Made by a program: the position numbers and the translations under genes | The notes under the pieces: generated by a model | The model's database searches: none | What the model saw: only the letters and a program-made list of their open reading frames with translations | What the model was told of the DNA's origin: nothing | Shown: piece after piece, positions 45,931 to 56,684 of the stretch | Position numbering within the stretch: the first letter of the stretch is position 1 | How the letters are laid out: every line of letters starts with the position of its first letter | Assembly: GCF_050003625.1 (NCBI RefSeq) | Contig: NC_134398.1 | Span: forward strand, 19,604,997 to 19,668,996 | DNA from: Haematobia irritans | Lineage: Eukaryota > Arthropoda > Insecta > Diptera > Muscidae | Reading direction: 5' to 3' | Length of the DNA: 64,000 nucleotides

Positions 45931-48900
45931 ACACAATTTTCTATAAAGGTAAATTTTCACAAAATTTTATGTAGAAAAAAATGTTTACAAAATTTTCTAT
46001 AGATCATATATCAGAAAATATTCTAAAGAAAAAATATTTAGGAAAAGTTTTACAAGATTTTTTTATGAAAATAAATTTTTGACAAAAGTTTCTAGATAAA
46101 TTAAATGTTAACAAAATTTTCTAACAAAAAATGTTGACAAAATTTTCTATAGAAAAAATTTTTCTATAGAAAAACTTTTGACAAATTTTTTGATGGAAAC
46201 AAATTCTCTAGAGAAATGAAATTTTATCAAAATTTTCCATAGAAATAAATTTTGACAAAATTTTCGAAAGAAACAAAATTTGTCAAAATTTTGTAAAGAA
46301 ATGAAATTTCGACAAAATTTTCTGTATAAATAAAATTGATACACACATTTCCTATAGAAATACAATGCTGACAATCCTTCCTAAATAAATAAAATTTTGA
46401 CAATATTACCCATAGGAATTAAATTTTCTAGAGAAATAGAAAAATTTTCGAAAGAGATAAAATTTGACAAAATTTCCTAGAGTAACAAAATTCCCTAGAG
46501 TAACAAAATTTTCTATAGAATTAAAATTTTAACAAATTTTTCTGTGGAACAAAATTTCAACCAAATTGTCTAGAGAATAAAACTATGCCAAAATTTTCTA
46601 AAGAAAAAAATTTTGATAGAATTTACTTTAGAAAAAAATTTTTACAAAATTTTCTGTAGACATAAAATTTGCTATAATTTTCTATAGAAATAAAAATTTC
46701 ACAATTTGACAAAAGAAATAAAATTTGGAAAAAAATTTCTATAGAAATAAAATTTTGAAATATTTCCTATGGAAATAAAACTAGGAAATATTTCATATAG
46801 AAATAAAAATGAAATTCATATAGAAATATTTCATATGGAAATAAAAATGAAATTCTGACAACATTTGCTAGATAAATACAATTTTTACAAAATTTTCTAT
46901 AAAGAAAAATTGACAACATTTTCTGTAGGAAAAAAAATGCTAAAAAAATGTTCTATAGTTGACAAAAACTTTTAGAAAATAGAAAAACAATTTGACAAAA
47001 TTTTCTGTAAAAAAATTTTTTACAACATTTTCTATAGAAATAAAATTTGGACATACTTTTCTATAGAAATGAATTTTGGCAAAATTTTGTAAAGAAATAA
47101 AATTTTGACAAAATTTCTGTAGAAAAGAATTTTGACAAAATTTTCTAAAGATATAAAATTTCCTCTAAATTTTCTAGAGAATTACTATTTTGACAAAATT
47201 TTCTATAAAATAAAATTTCGGCAAAATATTCTAAAAAAATTAAGTTTTGACAAAATTTTCTGTAGAAATAAATTTGGACATACTTTTCTATAGAAATGAA
47301 TTTTGGCAAAATTTTCTGTAGAAAAGAATTTTGACAAAATTTTATAAAGAAATAAAATTTCGTCTACATTTTCTAGAGAATTACAATTTTGACAAAATTT
47401 TCTATAAAACAATTAGAAAATAGAAAAAAAAAATTGACAAAATTTTCTGTAAAAAAAACTTTTTGAAAATATTTTCTATAGAAATAAAATTTGGACATAC
47501 TTTTCTCTAGAAATGAATTTTGGCAAAATTTTGTAAAGAAATAAAATTTCGTCTAAATTTTCTAGAGAATTACAATTTTGACAAAATTTTCTATAAAATA
47601 AAATTTCGGCATAATATTCTAAAGAAATAAAATTTTGACAAAATTTTCTGTAGAAAAGAATTTTGACAAAATTTTATAAAGAAATAAAATTTCGTCTAAA
47701 TTTTCTAGAGAATTACAATTTTGACAAAATTTTCTATAAAATAATTAGAAAATAGAAAAAAAAAATTGACAAAATTTTCTGTAAAAAAAATTTTGACAAT
47801 ATTTTCTATAGAAATAAAATTTGGACATACTTTTCTCTAGAAATGAATTTTGGCAAAATTTTGTAAGGAAATAAAATTTTGACAAAATTTTCTGTAGAAA
47901 AGAATTTTGACAAAATTTTCTAAAGATATAAAATTTCCTCTAAATTTTCTAGAGAATTACAATTTTGACAAAATTTTCTATAAAATAAAATTTCGGCAAA
48001 ATATTCTAAAAAAATAAAATTTTGACAAAATTTTCTTTAGAAATAAATTTGGACATACTTTTCTATAGAAATGAATTTTGGCAAAATTTTGTAAAGAAAT
48101 AAAATTTTGACAAAATTTTCTAAACAAATAAAATTTCGTCTAAATTTTCTAGAGAATTACAATTTTGACAAAATTTTCTATAAAATAAAATTTCGGCAAA
48201 ATATTCTAAAGAAATAAAATTTTGACAAAATTTTCTGTAGAAATAAAATTTTGACAACATTTTCCTATAAATAAAGAATTCTGACAATATTTCCTAAAGA
48301 AATTAAATTTTGGCAATAAAAATAAAATTTTGTCAAAATTTTCTAGAGTAACACATTTTTAACAAATCTTTCTAGAGTAACAGAATTTGTACAAATTTTT
48401 CTAAAGAAATAAAAATTTCTATAGAGTTAAATAATGACAAAATTTTCTATAGAAATAAAATTTTGACATTTTTTTTTAAATAAAATTTTGACAAAATTTT
48501 TTTTAAATAAAATTTTGACAAAATTTTCTGTAGAAATAAAACGTTGATAAAATTTTCTATAAAAGTAAAATATCGGCAAAATATTCTAAGGAAATAATTT
48601 TTTTACAAAATTTTCTGTAGAAATAAAATTTCGACAAAATTTTCTATAGAAATAAAATGTTTACACAATTTTCCTATAGAAAAGGAATTCTGACAATATT
48701 TCCTAAAGAAATTAAATTTTGACAATATTTCCTATAAAAATAAAAGTTTGTCAAAATTTTCCAACGAAATACAATTTTGACAAAATTTTCTAGAATAAAT
48801 TTCTGACAAATCTTTCTGAAGTAATATAATTTTTCCAATGTTTTCTAAATAAATAAAAATTTCTATATATAAAAATGTTAACAAAATTTTCAATAGAAGT

Positions 48901-49660
48901 AAATTTTGACAAAATTTTCTGAAGAAATAAAATTTTGATAAAAACTCTTAATAAGTTTTAAGAATTTTATTTGTTTCTACAATTCTGGCAAAATTTTCTA
49001 TAAAATAATATTTTGACAAAAATTTCCACAGAAAAAACAATTTTTTTTGACAAAATTGTACATAGAAATAAAATGTTGACAAAATTTTCGAAGGAGATAA
49101 AATTTCGACAAAACTTTCTATAGAAATTTTCTAGAATAATAAATTTTTGACAAATCTTTCTGGAGTAATAGAATTTTTACAAAGTTTTCTAAAGAAATAA
49201 AATTTTCAATAGATATAAATGTTAACAAAATTTTCAAGAGAAGTAAATTTTGTTATTTGTTTCTATAATTCTGACAAAATTTTCTATATAATAAAATTTT
49301 TACAAAATTTTCTATAGAAATAAAATGTTGACACATTTTCTATAGAAATAAAATTTCGACAAAATTTTCGAAGGAGATAAATTTTGACAAAATTTTCTAT
49401 AGAATTAAAATTTTGACAAAATTATATATAGAATTAGGACTTTGACAAAATTGTTTGACAAAAGTTTCTAATTTAACTAAATTTTCTATAGTGGTAAATT
49501 TTTACAAAATTTTATAGAGCAATACATTTTTGACAACATATTCTGAGGAAGTAAAATTTTGAAAAAAAATTGATATAGAAATAAAATTTTGACGAAAAAT
49601 TCTAGAAAAATTGAATTTTGACAAAATTTTCTGGAGAAAAAAATATATTTTTTACAGTTC
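45931..49660 (-). repeat. 29-bp minisatellite, minus orientation, with 217-330 bp higher-order repeat
   Basis: More diverged than the other arrays, with many variants. Between 47.0 and 48.25 kb a multi-unit block recurs: TTTGGACATACTTTTCT lies near 47047, 47273, 47491, 47821 and 48049, each time followed by AGAAATGAATTTTGGCAAAA and later TCTAGAGAATTACAATTTTG or close to it. Units with CGAAAGxxATAAAATTT and GAGTAACAxAATTT are peculiar to this block. Confidence 0.92.
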
Positions 49661-50544
49661 AAATCTAGAAATTCTTCTTTTGTATGAAACCATATTTCAT
49701 TTATTTCGAAATTATCTTCACTGATATTATCCACGATTGGGACTATTTTAGGATGTTGGATTGATTTAGGAAATCACAAACCCTTTAATTCTAAATTGCA
49801 CTTTTAAAGTTTAAACTTTTTGATACTGAATATATAGCAATCTCTGATACGTGTCTCTAAAGGTCTAGTGTTATACTGAACGTGGACCTTATTACCCACT
49901 TTACCGTAAGACATTTAAATTGCAGATTTTGCACTTCTTCCCCACCAATGATTATCACAATTTTCACTATTCTATCCATTTATCTACGAATGCAGCTTCC
50001 TTTTTCCCAGACTCAAGAAATATCCCCTCGATCCATTTATCACAATTCCCCGCCACAACGACATCCCTATGCTTTATGCTTTCGCTGATATTGTGCTAAT
50101 GTTTTGCGGCATCTACAAATTGTCCATGCACTTCGCTTCAGTTCTACAACTTCCTTTTCATTTGCAATCGTTAACATGTGTTCCAATAAGTCACCTTTTA
50201 CTGTTTGCCATAGCCAATCATCATCAAGGCGCCTTTCGCATTCCCATTCATTCTTGGTATTGCTTTGATGTTGCTTGCAAATGGAAATCGCTTGGGAATT
50301 GAGAGATTTTGTGTTGACTTCTTTGCGATTGACTTGTGGTCGGTTGCACCTCATTGACTTTCCTCTGTATGTGGTTGTGTGATGATGGCGGAACTTTTGT
50401 TGAGTGTTGACAGCGGGCAACAAACTTCATAGGTAATTACAACCAAGAAGGTGAGGGTATTTTTACAGTGGGTCAAGGGAAAAAGAAAGGCATTGAGGGA
50501 ATTTTACTTTTTGGAGGTTTCGTTATTGCGTATAGAGAGTTTCT
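49661..50544. other. Low-copy spacer, no gene recognised
   Basis: Overlapping frames of 68-118 codons on both strands (49882-50088 plus, 50067-50423 minus) show no domain. The minus frame is rich in charged residues but has no initiation or splice context that I can judge. I do not call a gene. Confidence 0.45.
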
Positions 50545-50892
50545 TGGAGTTTCTAACGCATCGATATATTGGTCTCAGACACCAATATGATGGTCGTGGT
50601 GAAATTTCCAATAGATTTAGCGATGTTCGTACGTCAGTCTGTTCCGAACAAAAAAAGGTATCGGCTTGATATTCGGCACAGATAGCTGTTATTGATGTAC
50701 GTCTGCACCCATAGAACAAATCATGAACGGCGTGTACGTTTCAAAGCCATCCGTTCATGAAAGAGAATCAACACACATGTGGTGTCGAACTGAGAACAGA
50801 CGGTGTCAATCTGACAACGATAAAATGACACTATGCGTTGTGAAAACAACAACCAGCGTCTACGATGGTAATGGTTACGAATTTATATAAAA

Positions 50893-50965
50893 AATCCGCT
50901 ACAGTGACTTGAACCGGGATTGTTTGCTTCATATCCGTTAAAAGTCGCCTTAGCACATCGCATAG
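50893..50965 (-). mobile_element. Second tRNA-like SINE head (distinct from the main SINE)
   Basis: The minus strand reads TGCTAAGGCGACTTTTAACG (box A-like region) and then CCCGGTTCAAGTCACTG, containing the box B-type GGTTCAAGTC (50906-50915). The spacing of about 40 bases suits a tRNA-derived RNA polymerase III promoter. It is not the head of the main SINE family. A degenerate tRNA copy is the alternative. Confidence 0.42.
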
Positions 50966-51021
50966 AGAAGTTCACCAATGTGGTATCACAATGGACTGAA
51001 TAGTCTAAGTGAGCCTGATAC
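50962..51021 (+). mobile_element. SINE 3' fragment
   Basis: AGAGAAGTTCACCAATGTGG, TATCACAATGGACTGAATAG and TCTAAGTGAGCCTGATAC match the SINE 3' part. The head, body and tail are missing. Confidence 0.75.
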
Positions 51022-51725
51022 CGACGGAGTTGCCATAAGAAAAACGGAAGTCGTTTATGAAAACGTCAATGACTGTGGATAAAGCCGCGAAAATTCCGTT
51101 TTGATTTTTCGTTACCGTTTCTCTTTCATTTTGGTACCATCTGTTCACGAATTTGGAATGTAAATTTTTCGATTAGTGCCTACAGTACCATGGCAATGGA
51201 TCATATATTGGATCACTTTTAGGTGTAGCCTCCATAAAAACATATCCCCATATGTGACTTATGAAGACTCATGGAGGAGTTAACATCATCCGATCCGTTT
51301 GAGATTACGCACCTTATGTTAGTATATGTCTTCTAACTCCTTGGCAAAAATTGGTTCATAGCGATCCATAATTATGTAAAACGATCCGGCGATTTGATTT
51401 CTTGAGTCTTCTGAGGAAGCAAACTTCATTATATGCGGTTGGGAATTAGTTCGGGATGTCAGTATATGATCTCATGTCAAAAATTGACTCAAATCTCTCC
51501 TTTATTATATATAGCCACCATTTGACCAGACCCTCATGGAGGAGCATATTTCGCTAACCTACATATTAGAATACATTGTTGAGAAGTTTTATGTTACACT
51601 TCCATCGGCAACTGTTACCGCAATGTGGGTCTTGGTTACATATGGGATACACGGCAGCTATTCGGTTATCAATTACTGATAGGTAGGAATTGAGGCGGCT
51701 ACATTTGACTGATCTTAGTTGGGCC

Positions 51726-52035
51726 AAAGGAAGCCAATTTGGTGCAATAGTTCCAATGCCAGCCAGTTTCGACCAAAGACCAAAAATCTTTTTCAGCGGT
51801 GGATTATCCCCAGTCAGTAATGCTGGTGACATTTTCTGAGTGTTTCAAAGCTTCTCTAATTGTGTTTCACTGCAGTGTGGAATGCCCTTCGGACTCGGCT
51901 ATAAAAAGAAGGTCCCTTGTCTTTGAGCTAAACATAGAATCGGGCAGCACTCAGTGAAGTTCACCACTGTGATATCACAATGAACTGAATAGTCTAAGTG
52001 AACCTCAAATATCAGGCTGCCACAAACTTAACCTA
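51726..52035 (+). mobile_element. tRNA-derived SINE, diverged
   Basis: GGAAGCCAATTTGGTGCAAT begins it, and the box B region is damaged (CCAGTTTCGACC). The body with GTCAGTAATGCTGGTGACAT, CTTCGGACTCGGCTATAAAA and GAATCGGGCAGCACTCAGTG is intact. The 3' end is AGGCTGCCACAAACTTAACC. An older copy than those at 15.0 and 18.6 kb. Confidence 0.82.
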
Positions 52036-52365
52036 GTTGGGTCAAAACTTTCCTGGTCTACTGCGGGATGTCTCGTTCCTCCGGTTTTATGGGCGGTTAC
52101 CGCTTCAGCTACAGTACCTTCATGAATCCTGTTCAGACCTCCCTGTTATGCTGCCTGGTCTAACGGCTCTCTTTTGTAATGCTGGATATCGCGCTGTAGA
52201 AGGTGAAGATCTATCCTTATATTCTTGAGCTCCTCATGCAGGATATCCAGGGATGTACTGCCGAGACATCCTATCGAAGTTCAGAGAACAGCACTCTGGC
52301 AGGTATGTACGTTATTCCACTGCGTGTATATAGTTTCAGATGTCCACACTTGCGAGCAAAAAAAA
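52036..52365. other. Short unclassified spacer
   Basis: About 330 bp, less AT-rich than its surroundings. No repeat family or gene recognised. Frames of 63-86 codons overlap one another. Confidence 0.4.
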
Positions 52366-52617
52366 AAATATCTACCAAAATTTGGAAAAAATTTTACCAA
52401 GAAACTACTAAACAAAAAAACTTTATTTTGTCAAAATTGTATTTCCGTGGAAAATTTTTTTAAAATTTTATTTCTATAGAAAATTTTGTCAAACTTTTAC
52501 TTCTTTAAAAAGTTTTGTCAAAATTTTATTTCTATTGAAATTTTTGTCAAAATTTTATTTAACAAAATATTTTGTCAACATTTTATTTCTATAGAAAATT
52601 TTGTCAACATTTTATTT
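52366..52617 (+). repeat. 29-bp minisatellite, short block with 5' edge motif
   Basis: The left edge reads ATATCTACCAAAATTTGG, TTTTACCAAGAAACTACTAA and ACAAAAAAACTTTATTTTGT. It resembles the edge at 28.37 kb. About seven units follow, up to the family B end. Confidence 0.88.
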
Positions 52618-52684
52618 TTATACCCTCCACTTTGTCATTCCGTTTGTAACACATCGAAATATTGCTCTAAGACCCCATAAAGTA

Positions 52685-52892
52685 CACCTAGACCTCGCTT
52701 TACGTCACAGATACTTTCCTAAAAAAACACGACGCAAAGTGAATTATGAGTTTCTATGGCAAACCATGCAAAGATTGGAGATAGATAATAACGATAACAA
52801 CGCAACTTCGAAAATCTAACGACGCAAAGTGAAAACTAGTACTAATTCAGCAGCGACGCAACTCCGAAACAACGCAAAGCGAGGTCTAGGTG
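52685..52892. mobile_element. 208-bp TA-flanked MITE with 20-bp terminal repeats, copy 1
   Basis: The ends CACCTAGACCTCGCTTTACG and CGCAAAGCGAGGTCTAGGTG are inverted repeats with one mismatch. TA flanks both sides (52683-52684, 52893-52894). Family B copies without it read AAAGTATATATATTCTGGG here, so the empty site can be deduced. Internally GACGCAAAGTGAA recurs. TA duplication and small size fit a Tc1/mariner or pogo-type MITE. The autonomous partner is unknown to me. Confidence 0.85.
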
Positions 52893-53531
52893 TATATATA
52901 TTCTGGGTGGTGGTGAAATTCTGAGTCGATCTAAGTATGTCCGTACGTCCGTCTGTTGAAATCACGCTAACTTTCGAACGAAACAAGCTATCGACTTGAA
53001 AGTTGGCACAACTAGTTGTTATTGATGTAGGTCAAACGGTATTGCAAATGGACCATATCGGTCCACTTTTACGTATAGCCTCCATATAAACGGACCCCCA
53101 GATTTGGCTTGCGGAACCTCTAAGAGAAGCAAATTTCATCCGATCCGGCTGAAATTTGGTACATGGTGTTAGTATATCGTCTCTAACAACCATGAACAAA
53201 TTGGTCCACATCGGTCCATAATTATATATAGCCCCCATATAAACCGATCCCCAGATTTGGCTTGCGGAGCCTCTAAGAGAAGCAAATTTCGTGCGATCCT
53301 GCTGAAATTTGGTACATGGTGGAACTATATGGCCTCTAATTACCATGAAAAAATTGGTCCACATCGGTCCATAATTATATGTAGCTCCATATAAACCGAT
53401 CCCCAGATTTGGCTTACGGAGCCTCTTTGAAGACCAAAATTCAACTGATTCAGTTGAAATTTGGTACGTGGTTTTGGTATATGGTCTCTAAAAACCATGC
53501 TAAAATTGGTCCACATCGGTGCATAATTATA

Positions 53532-54463
53532 AAGGGTGATTCTTTTGAGGTTAGGATTTTCATGCATTAGTATTTGACAGATCACGTGGGATTTCAGACA
53601 TGGTGTCAAAGAGAAAGATGCTCAGTATGCTTTGACATTTCATCATGAATAGACTTACGATCTGCCACAACGTCGAATTTTCAGTGAATGGGCCCTAGAA
53701 AAGTTGGCAGAAAATCCGCTTTTTTATCGACAAATTTTGTTCAGCGATGAGGCTCATTTCTGGTTGAATGGCTACGTAAATAAGCAAAATTGCCGCATTT
53801 GGAGTGAAGAGCAACCAGAAGCCGTTCAAGAACTGCCCATGCATCCCGAAAAATGCACTGTTTGGTGTGGTTTGTACGCTGGTGGAATCATTGGACCGTA
53901 TTTTTTCAAAGATGCTGTTGGACGCAACGTTACGGTGAATGGCGATCGCTATCGTTCGATGCTAACAAACTTTTTGTTGCCAAAAATGGAAGAACTGAAC
54001 TTGGTTGACATGTGGTTTCAACAAGATGGCGCTACATGCCACACAGCTCGCGATTCTATGGCCATTTTGAGGGAAAACTTCGGAGAACAATTCATCTCAA
54101 GAAATGGACCGGTAAGTTGGCCACCAAGATCATGCGATTTGACGCCTTTAGACTATTTTTTGTGGGGCTACGTCAAGTCTAAAGTCTACAGAAATAAGCC
54201 AGCAACTATTCCAGCTTTGGAAGACAACATTTCCGAAGAAATTCGGGCTATTCCGGCCGAAATGCTCGAAAAAGTTGCCCAAAATTGGACTTTCCGAATG
54301 GACCACCTAAGACGCAGCCGCGGTCAACATTTAAATGAAATTATCTTCAAAAAGTAAATGTCATGGACCAATCTAACGTTTCAAATAAAAAACCGATGAG
54401 ATTTTGCAAATTGTATGCGTTTTTTTTTTAAAAAAGTTATCAAGCTCTTAACAAATCACCCTT
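53532..54463 (+). mobile_element. Mariner (DD41D, rosa-like) deletion derivative, copy 2
   Basis: The element is 932 bp with the same terminal repeats as copy 1 and TA on both sides (53530-53531, 54464-54465). It lies in a 153-bp unit of family B. The equivalent site in the second duplication copy (around 57598) is uninterrupted and reads CATAATTATATATAGCCCCC, exactly the flanks joined over one TA. Confidence 0.95.
53645..54357 (+). pseudogene. Mariner transposase, internally deleted
   Basis: The start ATG at 53645 reads MNRL, then a deletion with a different junction from copy 1 puts it out of frame, and it reaches a stop within about 20 codons. The catalytic half is open from 53704 to the stop (217 codons counting the first, non-ATG, codon). 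In it D15 (SDEAHFW), D108 (FQQDGATCH) and D150 (TPLDYFLWG) keep the DD41D spacing. The T-run that lost a base in copy 1 is intact here. Visible amino-acid differences from copy 1: Q for L in SEExPEAV, M for I in RDSxAIL, R for I in WPPxSCD. The N-terminal DNA-binding half is missing, so it is inactive. Confidence 0.9.
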
Positions 54464-54852
54464 TATATAGCCCCCATATAAACCGTTCTCCAGATTTGGC
54501 TTGCGGAGCCTCAAAGAGAAGCAAATTTCGTCCGATTCGGTTGAAATTTAGAACATGGTATTAGTATATGGTCTCTAACAACCGTGCCAGTATTGGTCCA
54601 TATCAGTCCATAATTTTATATAGCCCCCATATAAACCGTTCTCTAGATTTGACCTCCGGAGCCTCTTGGAGGAGCAAAATTCATCCGATCCGGTTCAAAT
54701 TTGGAACGTGGTGTTAGTATATGGCCGCTAACAACCATACCAAAATTGGTCGATATCGGTCTATAGTTATATATAGCCGATCTCCAATCACAAAAAATTG
54801 GTCCACATCGGTTCATAATCATGGTTGCCACTCGAGCCGAAAATAATCTATC

Positions 54853-55010
54853 TAAATTTTATTTCTATAGAAAATTTTGTGAAAATTTTATTTCTATAGA
54901 AAATTTTGTGATAATTTTATTTCTATAGAAAATTTTGTTAAAATTTTATTTCTATAGAAAATTTTGTTAAAATTTTATTTCTATAGAATATTTTGTCAAA
55001 CTGAATTATA
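54853..55010 (+). repeat. Five-unit 29-bp block inside family B, copy 1
   Basis: Lies between GAGCCGAAAATAATCTATCT and CAAACTGAATTATAGACG, inside the family B element and away from the main arrays. The units are very uniform (TTTTGTGAAAATTTTATTTC and TTTTGTTAAAATTTTATTTC). The left edge AATAATCTATCTAAA resembles the TCTACCAAA edge of larger arrays. Confidence 0.88.
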
Positions 55011-55190
55011 GACGTATTTAATCCATCTTTTTTTATTTAATGTATACCACGTATGGACTTATCGGCAAGCGTTACCGCAACTCAAGTAATTCGATTGTAG
55101 ATGGCAGTGTTTACAAGAAGTTTCTACGCAATCCATGGTGTAGGGTACATAAGCTTCGGCCTGGTCGAACTTACGGCCGTATATACTTGT

Positions 55191-56684
55191 TTTTTTCTAT
55201 AGAAAATGTTGTCAAACCATTATTTCAAATTTCTATTGAAATTTTTGTCAACATTTTATTTCTTAGAAAATTTTGTCAAAATTTTATTTTTGTAGAAAAT
55301 TTTATTTATTCTATAGGAAATCTTGTCAAAATTTTGTAATTTTTTTTTCTATAGAAAATTTTCTCAAACCATTACTTCAAATGAAAATTTTGTAAAAATA
55401 TTAATTTTATAGAATATTTTTTAAAAATTTTAATTCTGTAGAAAATTTTTTCAAAATTTTATTTCTATAGAAAATTTTGTTAAAATTTAATTATATAGAA
55501 AATCTTGTCAACATTTTATTTCTATAGAAAATTTTGTCAAAATTTTATTTCTATAGAAATTTTTGTCAAAATTTTATTTCTTTAAAAAATTTTGTTAAAA
55601 TTTTATTTCTATCGAAAATTTTGTCAAAATTTTGTTCTATAAAAATTTTGTCAATTTTTTTTTCTATAGAAAATTTTGTCAAAATTTTATTTCTCTTGAA
55701 AATGTTTTCAAAATGTTATTTCTACAGAAAATTTTGTCAAAATTTTTCCAATATAAAAGTTTTTTAAAATTTTATTTTATAGAAAATTTTGTCAAAATTT
55801 TATTTCTATAGAAAATTTTGTCAAAATTTTATTTTTATATAAAAAATTTTGTAAAAATTTTATTTCTATAGAAAATATTGTCAAAATTTTATTTCTATAG
55901 AAATTTTTTTCAAAATTTTACTTCTATTAACAATTTTGTCAATTTTGACATTAGAAATATTATTGAATAGAAAATCTTGTAAACTTTTTGATAATTTTTT
56001 TTTCTGTAGAAAATGTTGTCAAAATTTTATTTTGTAGAAAATTTTTTCAAAATTTTAATTCCATAGAAAATTTTGCCAAAATTTTGTTCTGTAGAAAATG
56101 TTGTCAAATTTTATTTCTATAGAAAATTTTGTCAAAGTTTTATTGCCATAGAAAATGTTGTAAACATTTTTATTTCTATAGAAAATTTTGTCAAAATTTT
56201 ATTTCTGTAGAAAATTTTTTCAAAATTTTAATTCCATAGAAAATTTTGCCAAAATTTTATTCTGTAGAAAATTTTGTCAAAATTTTATTTCTATAGAAAA
56301 TTTTGTCAAAATTTTCTTTCTATAGAAAATTTTGTAAAAATTTTACTTCTTTTAACAATTTTGTCAACATTTTATTTCTATAGAAAACTTTGTAGTCTTT
56401 AGTAGAACTTGTTGGAAGATAAAAAATTCTTAAGGGAAGATCAAAATCTTAGGATTCTCTTAAAATTGTGTTTTGTGTGTCCAAATTTTATTTCTATAGA
56501 ACATTTTAGTTTTATCGAAAATTTTGTCAAAATTTTATTTCTATAGAAAATTTTGATAAAATTTTATTTCTATAGAAAATTTTGTCAAACTTTATTTCTA
56601 TTGAAATTTTTGTCAAAATTTTATTTAACAAAAAATTTTGTCAACATTTTATTTCTATAGAAAATTTTGTCAACATTTTATTTT
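55191..56684 (+). repeat. 29-bp minisatellite, plus orientation (duplication copy 1 and junction)
   Basis: Diverged units. A 90-bp non-unit module at 56391-56482 (TGGAAGATAAAAAATTCTTA, GGGAAGATCAAAATCTTAGG) separates a last few units. The duplication junction is within this array at 56590/56591. Confidence 0.9.

Larger units (their letters stand above)
50706..51186. mobile_element. Composite insertion in family B: hairpin, antisense SINE head, SINE scrap
   Basis: Contains a perfect 10-bp inverted repeat, TCATGAACGG (50721-50730) with CCGTTCATGA (50751-50760). It also contains an antisense tRNA-like head at about 50900-50965 and, directly after it, 60 bp of the standard SINE 3' part (50962-51021). 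Ends and target duplication are not clear. Confidence 0.45.
50545..51560 (+). mobile_element. Family B remnant split by a ~480-bp insertion
   Basis: The left part (50545-50705) has CTAACGCATCGATATATTGG, TCGTGGTGAAATTTCC, ATGTTCGTACGTCAGTCTG and GCTGTTATTGATGTACGTC. The right part (51187-51560) has CCATGGCAATGGATCATAT, TTTTAGGTGTAGCCTCCATA and CATCCGATCCGTTTGAGAT. In other copies these two parts are contiguous, so 50706-51186 is an insertion. Confidence 0.62.
52618..55190 (+). mobile_element. Family B element carrying a MITE, a mariner and a 29-bp block
   Basis: The left end TATACCCTCCACTTTGTCAT lacks the usual hairpin arm. GTCCGTACGTCCGTCTGTTG (near 52938) and GAAATCACGCTAACTTTCGA follow, then 153-bp units (GGTCCATAATTATATATAG at 53214), and the right end GGTGTAGGGTACATAAGC with CGAACTTACGGCCGTATATA. 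It is interrupted by the MITE (52685-52892), the mariner (53532-54463) and a five-unit 29-bp block (54853-55010). Confidence 0.78.
52525..56590 (+). repeat. Tandem segmental duplication, copy 1 (4066 bp, with mariner)
   Basis: Near-identical to 56591-59755: the two align from TTTATTTCTATTGAAATTTT to TTTTGTCAAAC. Removing the mariner and one TA leaves about 3.13 kb, against 3.165 kb in copy 2. Content in order: 29-bp units, a family B element with a MITE, 153-bp units, the mariner, more units, a five-unit 29-bp block, the family B right end, and a 1.4-kb 29-bp array ending in a 90-bp module (TAGTCTTTAGTAGAACTTGT onward, 56391). Confidence 0.93.

Noticed and set aside
50067..50423. Minus-strand frame of 118 codons, charged-rich
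   Set aside because: Similar-length frames overlap it on both strands, with no domain or conservation evidence. Kept as spacer.
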